NCBI GenBank assembly: GCA_012840385.1
Contig: DULK01000017.1
Span: forward strand, 1-36,270
Reading direction: 5' to 3'
Source: Syntrophomonadaceae bacterium
GTDB lineage: Bacteria; Bacillota; DSM-12270; Thermacetogeniales; Thermacetogeniaceae
DNA length: 36,270 nucleotides
A program made the position numbers and the translations under genes. The notes beneath the pieces are model-generated. The model ran no database searches and was not told the DNA's origin. It saw only the letters and a list, made by a program, of their open reading frames with translations. Positions 33,105 through 36,270 of the stretch are shown in pieces; positions within the stretch are counted from its first letter, which is position 1; every line of letters begins with the position of its first letter.

Positions 33105-33629
33105 TTATAATTTTTCAATTTGGGTGAAGTCGAGCTCTACCGGTGTCTCACGCCCAAACATGGAGACAAGAACTTTGAGTTTGCTCTTTTCCGGGTAGAT
33201 CTCTTCGACAGTACCGATGAAATTTTCAAAGGGTCCGGTAATCACCCGTACACTTTCACCAAGGTCCAAATCGATCTTCGTGCGCGCCTCTTCCAAACCC
33301 ATCTGCCGCATGATGGAGCGAACTTCGCTCGGCTGCAAGGGGATCGGCTTGTTTCCCGAACCCACGAAACCGGTCACGCCGGGAGTGTTGCGCACAACGT
33401 ACCAGGAGTCATCGGTAAGGTGCATCTCGACAAGGACATACCCCGGATAGATCTTCCGCTTGGTGATGCGCCGCTTGCCGTCCTTGACTTCGATTTCGTC
33501 CTCCATCGGGACGAGCACGCGAAAGATCTTGTCCTGCATGTTCATGGAGGCAACACGCTTTTCCAGGTTAGCCTTTACCTTGTTTTCATATCCAGAGTAA
33601 GTGTGAATGACAAACCATTTCTTCTCCAT
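33105..33629 (-). CDS. nusG: Transcription elongation/antitermination factor NusG
   Basis: NusG binds the RNA polymerase clamp and links it to S10 or Rho. The product has the NGN domain (KKWFVIHTYSGYENKVKANL) and the C-terminal KOW (GESVRVITGPFENFIGTVEE). ATG at 33629 matches the family and gives 174 residues, but the strong GAGGAGG (33656-33662) is 26 bases upstream and abuts an in-frame GTG at 33656. A nine-residue-longer protein from that GTG is therefore possible. Confidence 0.93.
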   Translation of the reverse strand: MEKKWFVIHTYSGYENKVKANLEKRVASMNMQDKIFRVLVPMEDEIEVKDGKRRITKRKIYPGYVLVEMHLTDDSWYVVRNTPGVTGFVGSGNKPIPLQPSEVRSIMRQMGLEEARTKIDLDLGESVRVITGPFENFIGTVEEIYPEKSKLKVLVSMFGRETPVELDFTQIEKL

Positions 33630-33691
33630 AAAGACAAGGGACCTTGCGGCCCCCACCTCCTCGGTACGATTCTACCGGCCCCGGAAAACAC

Positions 33692-34144
33692 CTAGATGAT
33701 CAGTTCCAGGAGCCAGCTTAAGATTGAATCCACCGCCCAGATGAGCAAAGCCACAACCACTACCGACCCGATCACCACCGCCGTGTACACTGCGATCTCA
33801 GACCGGTTCGGCCAGTGCACCTTCTTTAACTCGGCCCAGGTGCTTTGAAAGAACTTTGCCGCCTCTTTAAAAAAAGACCGCTTCGGCCTGTTGGCCTCTC
33901 TTGTTCGTAGATCCTTTCCCTTGACCGGTGTTTTCTTGTCATCCTTGGATTTGGAGGGGACTTTTTCCGCAGCTTTGGGGTTGTCCTGAAGTTCGCTTTT
34001 TTTCCTGAACAATGACCTAACCTTTCCTTGCTGTGCGGCCTTCAGTTCGTGGCTTGCACTCTCCGGAACCGCTTCGGTATTGACCTTATCCAGGCGGACC
34101 TTGGCGTTTCTCTTCTCCTTTACCGCTCCGGCCTTTTTACCCAT
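33692..34144 (-). CDS. secE: Preprotein translocase subunit SecE with long N-terminal extension
   Basis: The SecE core is at about 92-150: an amphipathic helix FFQSTWAELKKVHWPNR, then one membrane span (about 117-140). The family in Firmicutes is usually 60-80 residues; this one is 150. The first 90 residues are Lys/Arg-rich with acidic patches, low in hydrophobic residues, and look disordered. The frame has no better internal start near the core with a ribosome site, so I keep the ATG at 34144, whose own site (GTGAGG) is weak. It lies between rpmG and nusG as usual. Confidence 0.9.
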   Translation of the reverse strand: MGKKAGAVKEKRNAKVRLDKVNTEAVPESASHELKAAQQGKVRSLFRKKSELQDNPKAAEKVPSKSKDDKKTPVKGKDLRTREANRPKRSFFKEAAKFFQSTWAELKKVHWPNRSEIAVYTAVVIGSVVVVALLIWAVDSILSWLLELII

Positions 34145-34200
34145 CGGCCCTCACATCCTTCTTGCGGTCTTTGTAAACCATCGACCAACCTTTATCCCGC

Positions 34201-34350
34201 CTATTTCGTCTCGCGGTGCAGAGTATGGGTCTTGCAAACCGGGCAGTATTTTTTGAATTCAATACGCTCCGGATTGTTTTTCTTGTTCTTCTCTGTTGTA
34301 TAATTACGGCTTTTGCATTCCGTACATGCCAGGGTAATTCCAACGCGCAT
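34201..34350 (-). CDS. rpmG: 50S ribosomal protein L33, zinc form
   Basis: The gene encodes 49 residues starting [17 protein letters not shown], with CTEC (9, 12) and CPVC (36, 39) as the zinc site. GGAGGTG lies before the ATG. It is the first gene after the promoter at 34417-34445, in the usual place before secE. Confidence 0.95.
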   Translation of the reverse strand: MRVGITLACTECKSRNYTTEKNKKNNPERIEFKKYCPVCKTHTLHRETK

Positions 34351-34416
34351 GTGCGCCACCTCCTAACACTGGGCAAATTAAGAATACAGGAATAAGCAGG
34401 GCAGGATACCGCATTT

Positions 34417-34445
34417 ACTTTAGCATAGTCGTCTACCCCTGTCAA
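34417..34445 (-). promoter_or_regulatory. Promoter for rpmG-secE-nusG-rplK-rplA
   Basis: TTGACA (34440-34445) and TAAAGT (34417-34422) are 17 bases apart on the minus strand, with TGC before the -10. The segment GACTATGCTAA is shared with the rpoB promoter. The predicted leader is about 60 bases. Confidence 0.78.
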
Positions 34446-34452
34446 TAAGGCA

Positions 34453-34482
34453 AACTAAAAAGGGCCTCCGGACCCGCAGGCC
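34453..34482 (-). terminator. Candidate intrinsic terminator upstream of the rpmG promoter
   Basis: GGCCT and AGGCC (34463-34467 with 34478-34482) form a 5-bp GC-rich stem followed by TTTTTAGTT on the minus strand. A further short hairpin (TTTCGG/CCGAAA, 34491-34509) stands just before it. It would insulate the ribosomal operon from the ferredoxin gene. Confidence 0.5.
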
Positions 34483-34570
34483 ATCAAAGATTTCGGATAC
34501 GTCCCGAAAAGACCCTCTTCTTCCTTATTCTTCCTAATCGGAGCCGCAGTTATTCATGAACAAAAGTAAA

Positions 34571-34595
34571 AGTTCCCCGCTTTCGGTGGGGAACT
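34571..34595 (-). terminator. Hairpin terminator after the ferredoxin gene
   Basis: AGTTCCCC and GGGGAACT (34571-34595) form an 8-bp or longer stem, followed on the minus strand by TTTTACTTTTG. It begins 23 bases past the ferredoxin stop. The T-run is interrupted, so strength is uncertain. Confidence 0.65.
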
Positions 34596-34617
34596 TATAA
34601 ACATCATATTTCAAACC

Positions 34618-34857
34618 TTAAGCCCCTTCACCCACTGAGAGACGTTCCACAGCGTTAACCGGGCACGCCCTGGCACAACGGCCGCACCTGCTACAGAGAT
34701 CTTTGTCGATGGCGTAGTAGGCGCCCCCGTTATAATTTACGACGACCGCACCCTTGCCTCCCTCAAAGTTGCAGACGTACCAGCAGGTGGCGCAATCCAT
34801 GCAGATATCCGTCTTGATCTGGAAATCAAACTTATACTTCTTTTTCTCTTCTGCCAA
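34618..34857 (-). CDS. 2[4Fe-4S] ferredoxin
   Basis: The 79-residue protein has two C-x2-C-x2-C-x3-C motifs, C19-C22-C25-C29 and C55-C58-C61-C65, so two [4Fe-4S] clusters are expected. The second has the usual Pro after its last cysteine; the first has Asn. It is a small soluble electron carrier; the partner enzyme is not encoded nearby. TTG start with GGGGGAAG upstream. Hairpins follow it. The N-terminus is lysine-rich and the spacer between motifs has an unusual NYNGGAYYAID stretch. It could be a delta subunit-like ferredoxin fragment, but no larger oxidoreductase gene is adjacent. Confidence 0.85.
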   Translation of the reverse strand: MAEEKKKYKFDFQIKTDICMDCATCWYVCNFEGGKGAVVVNYNGGAYYAIDKDLCSRCGRCARACPVNAVERLSVGEGA

Positions 34858-35124
34858 AGCAGCTTCCCCCCTTTCATAATCATGCGAAAGTGAAAACCTT
34901 CTATAATATTATTTCGTCAGCAAATCCAGAAATCCTTCTTCACCAATTCTTGATATTTAAGTTTACTCCGGTTCTAGCCGCTCTTCTCAGGGCCGGTCAG
35001 CACGGTGTTCCCTTTAGCTCAAGGCAATGAGGCTGAGAAAGCGGGCATCCCGGCGGAGAATGCCCCGCCGGACCTTTCCACTTCAAATTTCCACTTTAAA
35101 TCATGACCGGTATAAAAGTGCCGA
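34858..35124. other. Non-coding gap between amidohydrolase and ferredoxin genes
   Basis: The 267 bases hold a GC hairpin (CCGGCGG/CCGCCGG, 35050-35071) that may end the amidohydrolase transcript, though no T-run follows. AT-rich sequence at 34900-34915 may hold the ferredoxin promoter, but no good -35 box was found. No gene is visible. Confidence 0.5.
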
Positions 35125-35916
35125 TCAGCCCAATCCCAATAACGATGCGGCGTTCAAACCCAAAATTTGTTTTAGTGAATCCTGGGGTAAATTAAGGTTC
35201 CGGATCCTGTCCAGCTCCTCTTTTTGATCGGTCCAGGGGGAATCGGTGGCAAACAGAATTTTTTCCGGACCATGCTCAAGGATTAAGCGGCGCATCCCTT
35301 CGCTGCCCAATTTATCAAATGATAAGGAAGTGTCTAAAAACAGGTCCTTGCCCACCAGTTCCTTCTCTACCTCTTCCCAGTAAAGGTGCCCTCCCATATG
35401 GGCAGCAATAACTTTTCCCCCGGGGAAAAGCTTGAGCAGTCTGGCAAGGCGTTCGGGAGTGCAGTGTACCGGTGGCGGGAGGCCGACATCGACTCCGGCA
35501 TGAAAGAGGATAATCAACCCTTCGTTGAAAAGGGCTTCGTAGATGGGTAGCATACGCTCCTCGTCCACAATAAAATTTTGGTAATCGGGGTGAAGCTTAA
35601 CCCCTCTAAATCCGGCTTCTTTAATGCGTTTAATCTCCTCCACGGGGTTGTCCAGATCCGGGTGAAAACCGGCAAAGAAGAGGAGTTCTCCGCACTGCCC
35701 GGCGCGCGCCCAATCATTAATTTTCCTTACCTGTTGAGGACGGGTTGCAACAGGTTGAACCACCGATAAAGATATTCCGGCCTCCTGCATTGAGCAGCAA
35801 AGATCTTCAATGGTGCCGTTGAGGCGAGGCTCTATTCCGGCATTGGCTGCCAGGAGAGGTATTGCCCTGCCTGCCAATTCGTCGGGAAAACAATGGGTGT
35901 GAAAATCGATGATCAA
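35125..35916 (-). CDS. Amidohydrolase-family metal-dependent hydrolase
   Basis: The 263-residue protein fits the amidohydrolase-2 (PF04909-like) TIM-barrel family. The metal motif DFHTH (H6, H8) opens it; VKLHPDYQ (H109), LFHAG (H139), AAHMGG (H173) and FATDSPW (D225) follow at the expected strand ends. The substrate cannot be told from sequence; relatives include decarboxylases and lactonases. TTG start with AAGGA upstream. It lies alone between the rRNA operon and the ferredoxin gene, and may not be co-transcribed with the latter. It is not part of the translation cluster. Confidence 0.85.
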   Translation of the reverse strand: MIIDFHTHCFPDELAGRAIPLLAANAGIEPRLNGTIEDLCCSMQEAGISLSVVQPVATRPQQVRKINDWARAGQCGELLFFAGFHPDLDNPVEEIKRIKEAGFRGVKLHPDYQNFIVDEERMLPIYEALFNEGLIILFHAGVDVGLPPPVHCTPERLARLLKLFPGGKVIAAHMGGHLYWEEVEKELVGKDLFLDTSLSFDKLGSEGMRRLILEHGPEKILFATDSPWTDQKEELDRIRNLNLPQDSLKQILGLNAASLLGLG

Positions 35917-35984
35917 GGTTTTCTCATTCCTTCTTCACTAAGTTTACCACTTCTAATAATCACTGTACTTTTCTTCATTTTAGC

Positions 35985-36018
35985 AAAAATAAAAAAGCAG
36001 AACTCTTTAAAGTTCTGC
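35985..36018 (-). terminator. Intrinsic terminator of the rRNA/tRNA-Asn transcript
   Basis: GCAGAACT and AGTTCTGC (35997-36018) pair around a 6-base loop; TTTTTTATTTTT follows on the minus strand. It starts 13 bases past the tRNA 3' end. Confidence 0.9.
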
Positions 36019-36030
36019 AGCCTTATCTTT

Positions 36031-36105
36031 TGGCTCCCCGGGCAGGATTCGAACCTGCAACCCTCCGGTTAACAGCCGGATGCTCTACCGTTGAGCTACC
36101 GAGGA
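36031..36105 (-). tRNA. tRNA-Asn (anticodon GTT), CCA encoded
   Basis: The 75-base gene folds as a full cloverleaf: acceptor TCCTCGG with CCGGGGA, D-stem GCTC/GAGC, anticodon stem TCCGG/CCGGA with GTT in the loop, T-stem GCAGG/CCTGC with TTCGAAT. The 3' CCA is encoded. It follows 5S rRNA in the rRNA operon. Confidence 0.97.
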
Positions 36106-36110
36106 ACGGC

Positions 36111-36170
36111 AGACATGGGGACGGTTCTCTTGTCTGCGTAATCTTAGACAGGAGAACCGTCCCCTTGTCT
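36111..36170. repeat. Palindromic REP/MITE-like element in the 5S-tRNA spacer
   Basis: Two 25-base arms, 36111-36135 and 36146-36170, are inverted repeats with two mismatches around a 10-base loop, each holding GGGGACGGTTCTC or its complement. Its end lies five bases from the mature tRNA-Asn 5' end. The GGGGACGGTTCTC palindrome is a recurrent dispersed repeat of Clostridia genomes (from memory), often near IS200/REP-associated transposases; none is present here. Confidence 0.75.
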
Positions 36171-36190
36171 TGCTTGTCTTGAAAAAATTT

Positions 36191-36270
36191 TCTGGCGGCG
36201 ACCTACTCTCCCGGGGTGAACCCCAGTACCATCGGCGCTGGAGGGCTTAACTGCCGTGTTCGGAATGGGA
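36191..36270 (-). rRNA. rrf: 5S rRNA, 3' part (5' end beyond window)
   Basis: The minus strand reads TCCCATTCCGAACACGGCAG onward through the loop C and helix IV region to GGCGCCGATGGTACTGGGG and ends TAGGTCGCCGCCAGA. About 80 of roughly 117 bases are in the window. Gene order 5S then tRNA-Asn implies an rRNA operon extending rightwards. Confidence 0.95.

Noticed and set aside
34145-34200. tRNA-Trp between rpmG and secE, as in some Clostridia
   Set aside because: The gap is only 56 bases and shows no cloverleaf.
34137-34445. A 102-codon minus-strand frame spanning rpmG
   Set aside because: The 49-residue L33 in another frame has its zinc motifs, a ribosome site and the correct operon place; the longer frame also crosses the promoter.
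34900-34945. AT-rich stretch with TATTAT as a ferredoxin promoter
   Set aside because: No acceptable -35 box is found at 16-18 bases, so a promoter cannot be supported.
35050-35071. GC hairpin after the amidohydrolase gene as an intrinsic terminator
   Set aside because: The stem is good but no T-run follows on the minus strand, so it is mentioned only as part of the gap.

Overview
The window reads almost entirely on the minus strand and holds the large transcription-translation gene block of a Gram-positive anaerobe. Gene order (5S rRNA and tRNA-Asn; rpmG-secE-nusG-rplKAJL-rpoBC; an L7Ae-like gene-rpsL-rpsG-fusA-tuf; S10-spc-alpha genes through secY-adk-map-infA-rpsK-rpoA-rplQ; truA; rplM-rpsI; cwlD) is the layout of Clostridia. 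A Cys-rich insert in EF-Tu, a zinc-type adenylate kinase, an all-cysteine zinc set of S14/S4/L33/L36, a two-cluster ferredoxin, and a palindrome built on GGGGACGGTTCTC all fit a Peptococcaceae or Moorella/Thermacetogenium-like lineage. That placement is inference; no database search was possible.

Layout, read in transcription order from the right end. (1) 36270-35985: the 3' part of a 5S rRNA gene, a spacer filled by a 25-bp-arm palindrome, tRNA-Asn(GTT), and an intrinsic terminator. (2) 35916-34455: two stand-alone genes, a TIM-barrel amidohydrolase and a small 2[4Fe-4S] ferredoxin, followed by several hairpins. (3) 34445-31911: a strong promoter and rpmG, secE, nusG, rplK, rplA. (4) 31902-30694: a promoter, an L10-type leader that can form terminator and antiterminator structures, rplJ and rplL, then a clear intrinsic terminator. 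(5) 30667-23308: a separate promoter, a long leader, rpoB and rpoC. (6) 23307-18671: a promoter overlapping the end of rpoC, then the L7Ae-like gene, rpsL, rpsG, fusA, tuf. (7) 18610-2433: one run of 31 tightly packed genes from rpsJ to truA with no internal gap above about 60 bases. (8) 2419-1434: a promoter, a short leader, rplM, rpsI, terminator. (9) cwlD (1382-609). (10) 600-1: no convincing protein gene; dense internal complementarity on the minus strand resembles domain I of a group II intron cut by the window edge.

The genes work together as the ribosome, RNA polymerase, elongation factor and Sec translocon supply chain. TruA modifies tRNA, Map removes initiator methionine, Adk balances adenylate nucleotides, and CwlD trims the spore cortex. 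Most of the window is ordinary core genome. The parts worth a second look are the RNA-level controls (L10 attenuator, matching promoters, rpoB leader), the Cys4 insert of EF-Tu, the long acidic tail of RpoB, the lysine-rich N-terminal extension of SecE, the missing ecf transporter genes between rplQ and truA, the palindrome inside the rRNA-tRNA spacer, and the putative intron fragment. I found no CRISPR array and no defence or biosynthetic system, and I do not claim a new one.
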